Positions 21,092-33,500 of a stretch of 64,000 nt of DNA are shown one piece after another. Location of the stretch: the NCBI GenBank assembly GCA_914767715.1, contig OU612065.1:19342001-19406000 (forward strand), written 5' to 3'. Numbering within the stretch: the first letter of the stretch is position 1; each line of letters starts with the position of its first letter. The position numbers and the translations under genes are program-made. The notes beneath the pieces were generated by a model that worked only from the letters and a program-made list of their open reading frames with translations, was not told the origin of the DNA and made no database searches. Source of the stretch: Membranipora membranacea. Its lineage: Eukaryota; Bryozoa; Gymnolaemata; Cheilostomatida; Membraniporidae.

Positions 21092-24000
21092 CTATGCTTT
21101 GTCTACCCCTACCTTCTCTTCACTGGTGAACTTTTCATCATCCTCTGTGTTGGGAGCAGAGGCTACTATTGACTCATCTTCAGTGAAGTCTATATACTCT
21201 TTCCAGATCTTGCACAGCACTTTACTCTGAGTGAGTCTTGGTGTCAGTAAACGATAGTTCACTTTGTGCTTCTTTGTACGATCTGGATACAAATTCAGTG
21301 TGAGTTAGATGGTATCATAGCAGAGTTTTCAGTGCAGAGAAAAGCAATTAGGCGAATCTGAATTAGTTGCGCCCTCATGCAGAAAAAGAAGACAACTCTA
21401 CTAAGTTTTCATAATTGAGATTATAATACATAATATAAATATATCTTTATAAGCAAAGTCTGTTTTACGTAATAATTTCTGACTTTTTGAAAGTGGCTTC
21501 ATGTACTGTGGAGGTGAAATGGATTTGCAAGATAAAAATTTTCCATTTTTCACACGCTGGAATTAGAGTCTTGCTTTTATTCACTAGACCTCCTCTCCTG
21601 CCTTTCAAACCAAACCAACATTTACACCTCTAAGTTAAATGAAGTTTTTTTTCCACATCTTACCAAAGGGATCCAGTTTGAAAATGAAAACCATGATGTT
21701 AATATCTGCATTTTAATATACATATTCTATTTGGTATGTCTAACCAATGTGATGCTTCTGATTGACTGCTCTGATAGAAAAATAAGCAATCTTGTCTTGG
21801 GTTTGACCAAGGAGTAACAGGTCTCCGTGGTTTGACCTACTTGTTATGATGCTGACTATAACTGCTACTAAGGTAGTCACGGACACTCCAGCGACTTTTG
21901 TCCAGACATATGATAGATCATATATAGCATCAACACCAGTCCTGCAAAATACACAGCAGTTGGAAAAGGTATATTTCATCAACTCAGTTCCACTCCCACC
22001 AGTACTCTCAAGCCTATGCGCTCAAAAAATCTGTGTAAGTGTCCCATACTTTTTGATTTACTCTAGGGGAGTAAATGAAAGCTAGAGACCAGTTGAGTTA
22101 ATCTGATAGCTGAGGGGTAAGTAATAAAGTTGATAATACGAGTGAGGGTATGAAAACGCTTGTTAGTGATGAAGTTCTGGCTGAAATGGAGAACTTTTCC
22201 TCCTGCGAATACTTTACTCTTGTAAGGTATTTGGTGAGCCCGGTGTAGGAAATCCATTAGAAAGCTGTATGCCATTTCATCGTATGTCAGATGTGAGCGT
22301 GATGCATTTGTCAAAAAAAGCAAGAAGTTTTTCTAAAAAAACAAAACATTAAGCATAGGGCTGCTAGACTATAATGTGTGTTAACCTTACCTATAGTGAG
22401 ATTTGGGGTTCCATGTAGAAGGGTCATATATAGGGGAGCTGATATTTGCCAGCTCAGTTGTGTTAGTAATATTACAGCCTGCCGTAGACAGTGGATAGGC
22501 ATATACATATGGTTTGCTTATTAATCCCCCTATACCCGTCCATCCAGAATATACTGAAACAATGTTATGAGGATGGTAGTATGCAGTTCTTTTCTTTGGC
22601 ATGTTTCATCATAATTTGAACAAGGGTAAAACACTCTGATTTTGATTTGACTAAACTATATACCAAAATGAAACAATGCCAGAAAAATGCTAGCATCCTC
22701 TTAAAACCTACACAATCGCATCAAAGATTTTAACCTGATTGATGAGTACTGCGATGTTGTTTTCAATTGAAAAATTGTAGGGACAACAGATGGTATGTCA
22801 ATGTGTATTTTCTCGATTATTTTTGAATAATTTGGCTGGCACCGGGTTAGTGCATGTTTTGCAGTTCTTTTCTTAATTTTCAACAACATTATATTGCTTG
22901 ACTAAATTATCATATTTTTCAGCCAAGAAACCCTTATGACTTGGCAACAACAACAATGGAATTTAGTAACGTACCTGCTCCGCAGATGAAGGCTATCAGC
23001 ACGGCTCGTCTGTTTACAAATGGTAGAAATATTCCCATGGAGAAGACAGCAAGACTTGGTCCACCAAACACGCCAAGTACTGTTATTAGCATCTTTGAAA
23101 AAATAAAAGGCAAACAAAGTTTCAATAGCTGAATTTTAGTACAATATTTTATGAAGCCAAATAATGCAGCAGGTTGTAACCTATTCTTGATCAAATAAAA
23201 AGGTACTATTTCAAGGCAATCAATCATAGGATCGGTGATTGTAGATTTCCCACAATTCCTTGTGGCAAACCAAAGTGGTATACTATGTCATAGTTATTAT
23301 ATAGTTTTGTAGAAAGGCTAGACTACCCTGAAAATTGGAAATGCGATGGGATACTGGATACTTTGTTTGGATTGACATCAGTCTAAAAAAAACTTTAGGA
23401 AAGTTTGATTTTCATTTCTGACAAAATGCAAGATGAGACAGTGAAGTAAAATAAGTTATATATGGAAGTGGTATCAACTCCATGGATGATACAAATGATA
23501 ACAAAGCCTTCAACTCACAGAAATAAGGCTGCTGCCAAAGTTTTTAGCAAACAGTGTAAATACCACAGACAGCGCTCCGAAAACTACAGAGAGGATTTTA
23601 GTGACTACTGTAGCCTGTTGGTCTGTCATCTGAGGCCTTAATGGTTTTACAATATCTGTCATTAAAATCGTGGCTGAAGCATTTACTAAAGAGCTTATGG
23701 TGCTATAAAAGAATAAAATACAAAGCAAGCAAGATCAAGTCAAACTCAATGGCCAACGAATTATTGCCCTGTCTAGTATTACCCCTAGCTGCATGAAAGG
23801 AATTATATACAATTTCATCAACTGAACAACTTGCCAGAAAGAATCCATTATGCCATAAACTTTAACATATCACCGACCAACGTAACATGACAAAAGAGGC
23901 CATGTGAAAAAAGGAGGAATGGAATTAAACAATTCTTTTTAAAAAGCAGTTATCATAGAATGCTAACTTTCTGTGACAGCTGCATTAGATTGCGCTGCAC

Positions 24001-27000
24001 TGCTCTAACAGAACCTCATATTATGTGATGAAAAGGTACAGACGGAGTTATATGGCAATGGTTGAGGGAGGGGGTCCTACCCCTGCTACAATACTGGTTT
24101 GTACCTTAAGGATCCACTGAAGATGGCTGAGAGAATGAATCCTGGTAGGCCCGGCATGTGACCAAAGAACTTCATCACAAACTGAGGATAATACTAAAAT
24201 ATACAATGAGAATGTTTTATATAGTAAAATTATTCTGAGCTATGCAACTGTTTCAGTGATGTTTGTCATAGGTAAGACCGGCATCAATGTTGCCTTCATT
24301 CCAAAGCAAACTACACCTGTTGTACAGCGTGGCAATTGATATACAGGATTTATAAATAATATTTAGTTAGTTTATTATAGTTATATACACTTATAGTTAT
24401 TATTTTTAATCTATCAGGACAGCACTAGGTATCGCGTCACTAAGTGCTCATGCAGCTGCAAGTAGGAGTTGCTGTAATTCCATTATAGAGTGTATACTAA
24501 TACAAGTACATAGGCCCATTTCCACCACTGTGCATGAAGGAACTGTAAGAACACTTGTTTGTATGATGAACGTACCTGATCTTTGCTGAAGATTTCACCA
24601 TTTTTCCTCGGATCACAGTATCTGTTGAAGGAGAATATCACCAGGCCCATAACAGCACATGTAAGAGTGAATACAGTCTTCCCGATAGCTGCAACTGAGT
24701 ATGCTCTGAGAAAAGAAACAGAAATAGTGAACGGAGTAACACTGAATTAGCAGAAACAACTGTCCAAGCATCCACTTAAAAATTGCAAATAGGACAAATA
24801 TGTCACATGCATTAAGGAGTGATGTATCATTGTGGTGCATGTCATATTTGACTTGACTTCGACCAATTTTTGTTTCTTCAAACATTGCTTTTGTCAGCCC
24901 CAGCAACTGTTTATATATGTCCAGCTACTGTAAGTCTCTTCCTCAGATAGTCACAGAATCCTTCTGCTAGGATTTCATGGTTATAGGCAGTAAAAAAGCT
25001 GAGCTTGTTCCTCGGTTGCCAGCACGAGGCTTGGAGGAGAGGTTTTGAAGAGTGTCCCTGAAACTCTATATCCAGAAATGTAGCCAATGCCATATTTGAT
25101 AAGTTTTAAAGAGATATGTAGCGTTTTATTTTTGGCAGCCATGTTTGACATACTTGATGATCTGTTTGTCAGAACCCAGAGTGAGTGCCCTCATGATTGA
25201 GACCTGGTTTATTCCAAACTGTGAGATCCCTAATAGTATGCCAGCAGACACCTGATTCCAAAAGGTATGTCGCGCTCTGGGATCGAAGTCCAAAACCTTC
25301 TGCCATCTTAAATGTAAGAAAATTTTAAAAAAGAGTTAGAAATAAAGTTGGGCTGGTGTTGTGTGCCTCTACATATTTTGGTGAGGGTAATTAAACCCAT
25401 AAACCTTCTAAGCATAAAATAATTATTGCAATCTAGAATTGCGGAGGTGCATCCATTATAAACACAACTTTCTTTTTTATGTTAGTATTGACCTTTGGGA
25501 ATTCCAGAATATTGCATTGTGGGATACATATCACCATAATGGTCTATTGCTGTGAGCATGAGTAACAAGAGCTTCCAAGTATTTCACTTGCTCACAAGCT
25601 CAGGTCTATCAAAATAAACAGGTATCGACATACTCAAGTACATCGAGTCTACCGCTTTGTCTGCTGACTCTTGTGATCTCAGTAAATCCTCCCTCATGAA
25701 TTACGCCTGCTATGAACACAGTGAGTATACCAGCAAATATGATTAGGAGCTGAAGAGTGTCAGTCCATAATACTGCCTTCATACCGCCCTGTCAACCAAA
25801 TACCATTACTAGGTCAGCAAAACTCAATATTTTGATGCAGATAACCCCTAACATTGTGGCGCAGACATCTGAAGGGTTTGTGACAGGGCTACCCCGTCTG
25901 CCACAAAACTGAGCTCTCCCCATTCAGATGTAAGTTATTTTGCTGGTAATTCAATTATTCAGTACGTTCTTGCACTTTAAATTTTGTTTTTTGCCTACTC
26001 CATCATGAGTAACGGAAATGGTGCTTTCTGTACCTTCAACCTTCATCTAGAATTCTAGCTGGATAATGATCAGTGAGGAGGACAGGTCACTCACAGCGAA
26101 CCTTTATATTGTACCTTGCATCATCAAACCTAATTTAAGCCATCAACGCTCTAATGTGTTGACCCCTTTGATTAAAAAAATTGTAAAAGAAATACAATCA
26201 TCTACACAGCATATATAATACTATTTGATTTTATATATATATATATATACATAAATATATTATGGTTATATTTCTTTTATAATCTTTCAAATATTTAATA
26301 TATTTATTGGCGATGGTAACAAGGAAGAAGACAAAATATACCACCTGCCTTATATACTTACAAGAACAGTATAGAGTAGAGACACTCCAGTTATAAGAGC
26401 TACAGCCACCCACAGGTTAATCCCTGTCACTGTGAACATACAGAACACTGCAGTTGTTAGATAGCCTCAATCATGAGCTTAATCTAGCTATGGTATAAAA
26501 CTTATCTGGCCCGCTGATTGCTGGCTGGCAGTGGAAAAGTCTTTGATTTTTAGCATCCTTGACTTGCAGAAATATTTCAATGTCTTAACTTCAGGAAGAT
26601 TCACAAGAGTTGGATACACTTAATAGTTTGACAAATCTGACCTGCAGATACTGCTAAGGACGGCCCGTATATCACCAAACCAGTAACAACCAGCTACGAG
26701 AAAAAAAGAGGTACATTAATTTTTGATCATTGGAAAAATGACTGAACAGTGTACTATGACTTTTCAGGGAAAAGGATTCGTTGTGGGCTTGGTGTAAAAA
26801 TGGCTGTGAAAAAAGTCAATGAATAAATTCCCTATCAAATGATGTATTTGTCTTTGAATTGTTGAGGTTTAAATTTAATTATCTATTGATCTTCCAAGAC
26901 CACTATACTTTTCCATCACCACAAACATTTCCTGAACAAAGATACAGAGATGAAAGATTGATGCATATTTATACTGCAATATTGTGCTCAATTGTCGCAG

Positions 27001-28112
27001 GACTGAATGGTGAATCTCAGATGATCAATTGATTGAGATTTGAGGCTGGCCAGAAGGGCAAAAATTGAACACAAAAGGGCGTGACATATATATTCCCATC
27101 AACTCCTTGATTCTATCTGAAAAGAGCCATGAATCGCATTCCAGTTAAAATTACTTTAATTGAATTGAATGGTCTATAAAGTTACCTCACCTGGTTTAAA
27201 ACAACAGTCCATTCAACCATTAACTTCACTGCTTTTCCAAATCGAAGTTCCAGATACTTAAATGAGGAGATGACGGATTATTATTATAACATTGTGACTA
27301 TTCACGTTTTATTTGGCAGACAAATATCATCCTCATCATTTTACATAATGTGCCAAAGTTGCCAAAGTGGGCAAATGCTGGAAAAAGGTGTGATCCAATG
27401 ACAACTTTTTAGACTCATAAGTCATTCATACAGTCTGAATAAACATGTTACCAAATAATAAGCAAGAGTTGAGATTACAAGTATCAATTAATAGAGAAAT
27501 AATATTCACTGTTATGGGATTGTGGAAATACTGACCTTGAAAACACTGACGACCTTCAGGTTGTAGAACACGGGTATGTAGTACCTGGTTGATATGAATA
27601 TTCCCACTGGCCAAAAGAAAAACCCCAGCATGAAGATCGTACCAAATGAGTAAATCTCTGCTGGTAGAGATATGATATTCAAAGAAGATACAAAACTGCA
27701 ATAAAGTATGAGAGTATCAAAACATTTTACACAAATTGAGAAACTTGTGAATCTTTTCCATCAGGAAACCTCAGACAACCAGGTTGACGGAGAGGAATTG
27801 GCTCGTCACGCCTCAACTCGAATGCTAAAGTATCTTTCTATGACTAGGTTTGGGGTTAGTCAATCAATTAGGCTTCAACTCAAACAAATGGAAAGTTCCC
27901 GTACAAAGCAAAGATGTAAGATCTCACCTTGCCAGTAGACTGCAGGAGACTGGAAACCATGGCATGTTTTTATCTGCGAACAGATACTCTCGAGTCGTTT
28001 TCTGATTTCCACCACTAAATGCATAATAAAATCCAATAAAAGCTGACAGCATCAAAACCACTGCCAGGACAACATAGTCTGGCCATTGGAAGTATATGGG
28101 ATCCGCTGCCAT
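21092..28112 (-). CDS. SLC5-family sodium/solute symporter, copy C (SMCT/SMVT-like)
   Basis: Paralogue of copy B with the same gene structure. Exons in coding order: 27928-28112, 27536-27695, 27191-27256, 26642-26693, 26362-26429, 25634-25788, 25154-25306, 24576-24705, 24105-24193, 23519-23702, 22975-23092, 22391-22553, 21841-21941, 21092-21282 (604 codons plus stop). Diagnostic segments: NQKTTREYLFAD (exon 1), LPAEIYSFGTIFMLG (2), YLELRFGKAVK (3), GLVIYGPSLAVSA (4), VTGINLWVAVALITG (5), GGMKAVLWTDTLQL (6), FDPRARHTFWNQ (7), NRYCDPRKNGE (8), PGLPGFILSAIFSGSL (9), STISSLVNASA (10), VFGGPSLAVFSMGIF (11), NITNTTELANIS (12, probable glycosylated loop), YDLSYVWT (13). Compared with B it has compact introns and lacks the LINEs, so it is closer to the ancestral layout. 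The C-terminus ends GVDKA. Likely a plasma-membrane Na+ symporter for monocarboxylates or vitamins; substrate unknown. Confidence 0.93.
26226..26264. repeat. (AT)n microsatellite
   Basis: Short AT dinucleotide run in intron 5 of SLC5 copy C. Similar short runs occur near 12456 and 39197. Confidence 0.7.
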
Positions 28113-28216
28113 GTTGTAACTTTTCTAGAAAATGTGTTAATGTCTTCTGATCTTGATGTACTTATGTATATAAATATAATGTGGTCTTATCTATGTCCCA
28201 CTGAATAGTCCATTGG
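28113..28216 (-). promoter_or_regulatory. Predicted promoter of SLC5 copy C (CCAAT, GATA, TATA)
   Basis: Minus-strand order: CCAAT at 28212-28216, GATAAG at 28186-28191, TATAAATA-type run at about 28166-28180, then the start codon at 28112. Only one CCAAT is kept, against two in copies A and B. Confidence 0.5.
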
Positions 28217-28739
28217 CCGATAGGTTATCATAACTCAACATGGATTCTCATGGCAGGCTTATCATACCTGCTTCTTATGCTTTCAATTGAAGATTAACTG
28301 AGTGCCAGAATTTATGTGAGGATCTGTTTTGAAAACCTTTTCTATGGGCATGGACAGTGAGACATGCTTTTTTTCTCTTCTAAGTTCCACTTCAGGTTTT
28401 GGCAAAACAGATCAAACCCCGAAAGATGAGAGGTCATTGGAGAGCTGGAATTTGTGTGGGATCATTGTTAGACCAAGTTTTCTCTGCTCATGAAAACCAG
28501 AACAAAGTTCATTTTTATCATAAGTACTGGATCACACCTCCCAATATTTGCGAGCGCTACCTCAAAACTGTCAAATTTTGCTTCATTTAATAAGCAGAAA
28601 TCTGAGAATGACTATGATTGAAGTTTATGTTATCCAATTTAGTAACTTATTTAATTAAAAATTTAAAAATTAAATGTAAAACAACATTTATCTGCCCAGC
28701 AGAGTATGTTTATAGTTTTACTATGATTCAAGATCACAA

Positions 28740-29190
28740 GTTGCCGGAGAGCCTGGTACATGGTCATGTGGTGTGGGTGTCACCCTGCAACCACTTGCAG
28801 CCATCTGTACCTCAAATGGTGTGAATGCACATTATAATACTGCAGCGTCATGTTGACCGATGGGTCACAGATAAGATATTAAATCTAGATAGTGTCACCA
28901 ACATATGCTCTAGCTGAGATTCATGAGAAGTAGCACACTTTAAACAATATTTAGTATCTTTGCTTTAAATGTTTGGTCTAGTCTTTAAGATTAACATGAA
29001 TGAAAATTTCCCACTCCGGTTATATAACATAATCAAGTTTTGTGTGAAATACCGAAGTGATATTCCTAGCATACGATAACAGATATCCCACTTTCTCAAC
29101 CCATGGAGTGATTCAATATGGTGTGATGGCTAATTAACTGGAAAAAGTGGGTTGATAACCGAGCCAACTTTGTTTACCTACTTATGCAGC
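28740..29190. repeat. Duplicated SLC5 upstream spacer, copy C (most diverged)
   Basis: Retains CATGTGGTGTGGGTGTCA (about 28765), the empty hAT target ATCTAGAT (28883-28890) and TTCAATATGGTGTGATGGC (about 29111), in the same order as the spacers of A and B. Confidence 0.6.
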
Positions 29191-29239
29191 TAGTAGGATG
29201 AATGCTATGATTACTAGGCAATAAAGAGGGCTACAGTCA

Positions 29240-29480
29240 GGGGTCAGGAGTGGTCTGATGGTTAAGGGTGCGGAGTTGTGATCTGTGAGGTCCAGGTTCA
29301 ATTCCCGGCGCCGGCAGTCATTTCTGATTTGGTACTGGCGCGCCATTCATCATAGCCAGGTCCTTGCGGAACGGGACTAAAATACCAGAGGTCCACTGTG
29401 TGTTTGCACACCCCACATGCAGTAAAAAGATCCCCCTCTGCGGCGGGCATGGGTATAGGGTGTGGCTTGAGTACCATGGG
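29240..29480 (+). mobile_element. tRNA-derived SINE with intact A and B boxes
   Basis: A pol III A-box-like TGGTCTGATGGTTAAGG (29251-29267) and a B box GGTTCAATTCC (29295-29305) are followed by a non-tRNA body (CATTTCTGATTTGG, AAAGATCCCCCTCTGC). The body is shared with the degraded copy at 9640-9830. A tail with CCCTGTACCTGTACTCTAG continues to perhaps 29560. Confidence 0.7.
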
Positions 29481-29559
29481 TCCCTGTACCTGTACTCTAG
29501 AGGGGTAACCCTCTCCGCATTGACGAATTAGTACTTAGAGGGCTGCAGTGTCATGTTTT

Positions 29560-30515
29560 GAGTGAATGAAAGCCAATTGACACAATCGCTAAAAAGAATA
29601 GAGATGTGTCTTTTTTGTTTGGTGGATGTCAAACTAAATATCTTAACTTTTTTACTGCATAACGTAAAACCTGTATTATCATATCTTACAATACCATGTA
29701 TTACCTTTTCTCGTTTTTAACACCATAAATTGAGATAGTTCTCAAAAATGCAGTATCATCAACAGCAACACTTGGTCTTTTTTTATTTTGATAGTGCAGA
29801 CGCACTTGATCAATTCACCTTAACTTTGTGTTGGTAGTTTTATTGAAGTTAGATATCTAAACAAAGTTTTGTTTAAAATTTAAATATTGAGTTCTTTTTC
29901 TTGCTATAAGACAAAACAAATAACAAAAACAAAACTGAATGTTTGTGAAAAAAAAAGAGGATACACCTTGTAAAGACCAATAGGCAAACACACTACAACT
30001 TTTACATGATGACAAGTTTTTAGAAACATGATTGGAGAAAGAAAATAACAAAATTAAAATAGAAAAAATAATTTACACAATTGGGTTCCCACTTTGAGTT
30101 AGAAGCCGCTCCTAAGAAATACGTATCGCTACTACTATCATACTGCTTGGGATCATATAGTATCCAAGACATGCACAACATTGCTTTGAGTTGAAAGAGG
30201 TGATCTATGCCTTGCAAATACCAGAAAAAGGACAACAAATATTTGTGTATCAGTAGAGTAGATCAGCTGGCTACTATCGATTTGCCGCCATATCTATTTC
30301 ACTCTGAGAAAGAAGTTCCACACATTACTGTGAGATTTCACAATCAGTCACGACCTTCAAAAAGCATGCAGATATTGATCTGCGATAATACTGTTCTCTA
30401 AATCAAAATATTACTTAGAGGCAGTAAAATAAATGCATTAATTACGTTGCAGTGTATATAGATCTTAGATCCAGTTATCATACCGTTCTAAATGAGTCTA
30501 ATTGTTGTGAATCTG
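29560..30515. other. Spacer downstream of STUB1, nothing recognised
   Basis: AT-rich sequence between the SINE and the STUB1 stop codon, presumably including the STUB1 3' UTR. Open frames of 60-80 codons on both strands (for example 30207-30401 plus) show no motif, splice context or compositional signal of coding. Confidence 0.4.
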
Positions 30516-33500
30516 TTAAAACTCCTCAGCCCAAGGGTTTTCCTGCAGATACATATCAACTACTTCTTTCATTGCCAGGTTCGGTATGAGCTTCTCAGCA
30601 GTTAAATCAGCACGAGTGACAGGATCAAAGTGTCCAACCCTCTGCAAACAAAAAGGATCACAAGTCCTCATCTTGTGTTTCTACTATATGAGACAAATGA
30701 CTGCAACTGACTCACTACTTGACACACAAGGGGGGAGGGGGGAGGGGGCAAGGGTAAAAGGGTTAACCATATGCATTATGACACATTTTCCAATACGACC
30801 GATGTTGATTTCAACAACAGCTAACTAAACATAAAATCACTCCAAAACTAGCTTAACAAAACTCTAACTCCATATTTACTCCTCTAAGGGTACATGGAGC
30901 ATTGAGAAGAAACCATATTAGCCAAATTAGACTCACTCTACTGAAAACTACTTGCAGCAGTAGTGGAAATGGTTCAATTTTATATTCCAATTAATTTCTG
31001 TACATCATTGTACATGAAGAAAAATTGTCTATGATAATATCCCACAGGCACATATAATACTAAATAATACAAAAAAAATAACATCATACATTGCTATTGA
31101 ATACCCCAGATCAATTTTAATACAATTGCCTGCGTTCCAGTTGCTCCCTTCCACTGTTCAAGCCTGCGACGTGACAGGTTGAGGGGGAGCAGCTCCGAAT
31201 GCAGGCAAATGGGCCAAACTTGGTCTAGGAATACCCTAATGTAAACCTGTTTTTTTTTATAACTTACATGTAAATGCTGTTCTATGTCCTTCTTGTCATA
31301 TGTTATACCACTAGGAGTGATCACAGGCTCTCGCATCAACTCAAAACTTATTTTCCCGCAAAGATAGTCTGGAACATCCCTAGTTTTCCTTCTATCATCC
31401 ACTTGTTTGAACATGTCATTTAACTCTGCAATCTTACCATCCTGGATTTAAAATAAAAAGCGATTCCTGCCGAGTAATTTGAGATGTTTTTTCTTCAATA
31501 TCCATTGTTATAAATCGGTTTTATTGTCATAGCCAAATAAGGCGACTTGAGTTGATGCAAATGTGTTCTGAACCTTGATGTCCGTGTAACTAGTAGAAGG
31601 AAAATATGCGGACCCGAATAATATTACGCACAATGAATTCTTGATCAATCTTTATCACAGAAAAAAACGTTGGAGAGAAAGGTAAAATGTGGTGAAGGGG
31701 GATTGATATACCTAGATCAAGTTTGACCCAATGTGTCTGCATTCCGATTGTTTATATTCTAATGGGGAGCAAGCGGCAGCTCAAACTCCGAATAAAGGCT
31801 AATTGGATCATACTTGTTCTAGAATTCACCCAGTGTAACGATAACCATAAAGGCTACTCACACAGTCATGTTCTATCTTTTCTTTTTCATCTGTGTTGGA
31901 TGAATCCTTTAATCTTCTGAAATACAAAAGATTTTGGTGTTAGGGTTTTGTAGCCTGAAGAAAGTGTAGGTTTTGACTACGCTTTATGGACTTACGATAC
32001 CCTTACAAGTTTTCCGTACGATTTGCAAAAAAAGGAGTGGACAACTTTTGTGATTGACAGGTTTCTACCAGGGAGTTAGGGATTATGTAGGTATTAGGTA
32101 TTTTCATATTTGTCCCTTATGCACTTCCCAAAATACCTAAATTTTGCCCCAATAACTTATCACCGTGTAATGAGCATAACAGGGATAAAGAAGGTTGCAG
32201 AAATGCGTACTAATGATGACTTGCAATACACTCCTCAAATATGACCTTTCAAATTGATTGATTTAACCGCGTATTGCAAAAAAGCAAGATTCTGAGTGAA
32301 GACATTGATTTCATCTTCTGATTTCTACTCTCCCGATTCTGTTTAACTCAGCAAAAAAACCGCAACAAACTGTATTGATCTTATTTATATAGACATATAG
32401 ACAGTTTTCATCAGAATGTGGACTTGAATTGTGTCAAGATAGTTGGTAGTGACATTTCATTTTCAACCACTTTCTACTTTCCTTGGGAAAGTGGTTGGTA
32501 ATGAAATGCCACTACCAGATATCTCGACATAGTTTGAGCGCTTAAACTAGACTAGAAATCGAAGGCAGTTTATTTGCCAATCAAAAGTCTTGAGCTTGAG
32601 ATGAAATTAAGGTAGTCTAAGTGCTCAGACTCCAAGTCGCAGGCAGTTACCTGCGCCAGGAGTTTGATAGCTGGCGCAGGTAACTCCCTGCGCCTTGGAG
32701 TCTGAGCGCTTAGACTAACATTAAGGATACTTACTTTTCTTTATCTTCTAGTATGAGATTGTTGAGATATGATTGTAGCTCTATCTCCTGTTGTATTCTC
32801 TTCTCCTCCTGAGCGTTGAATCGCTTCCTCTTAGCCTTTCTTAAAGCACCGGAGATATCATCACCAAAGTTTAACCTTTGGTCCTTCGCTAAATCAAAAG
32901 CTACAAGAGCGAAAACATTTTCATTTCATCGACATTGTGGTATAACGATTTTTCCACCATAGCAAACTACCTCATATTTGAGCTTTGAAAACTGCCCATA
33001 TAAGGCATCCGATGTAATTTTTCAACTGTCAGCTTCCAGTAGCCAATGTGTTGGCTCCGATTGGCTAGGTGGAGCCAACACATAGACTAAGCTTTCAACC
33101 TTATCCAAGTCTCAAAAGTAACCATGAGTTGATGCCATCTTGCATTGACAACATTATACTAACCTGTTAGTGTTTGCTGCAATGGTGGAGATTCAGGCTC
33201 ATGATAAAGAATAAAAGGTGCAGGAAAAAGCATTGATCTGCTAAGGAACAAAGCTTGACTTAGCTGAAACGGCATTTCAAGTGTACTGAACGCCAATGCA
33301 CAGCATATAGTGAAGGAAATTTTGATAGATATTAGAATTCATTTAGGCAATTAGAATTCTGCTGGTACCGAAAAACATACTCCACAGATAGTCGCATTCT
33401 TGTATCATGTGATGTGCTACCATCATGAAGTTCATATGAGGATGAGAAAAGCTAGAGTTCTGGGTTAATTGGGTTAATAAGTTGGGTTAAAATTGCATGT

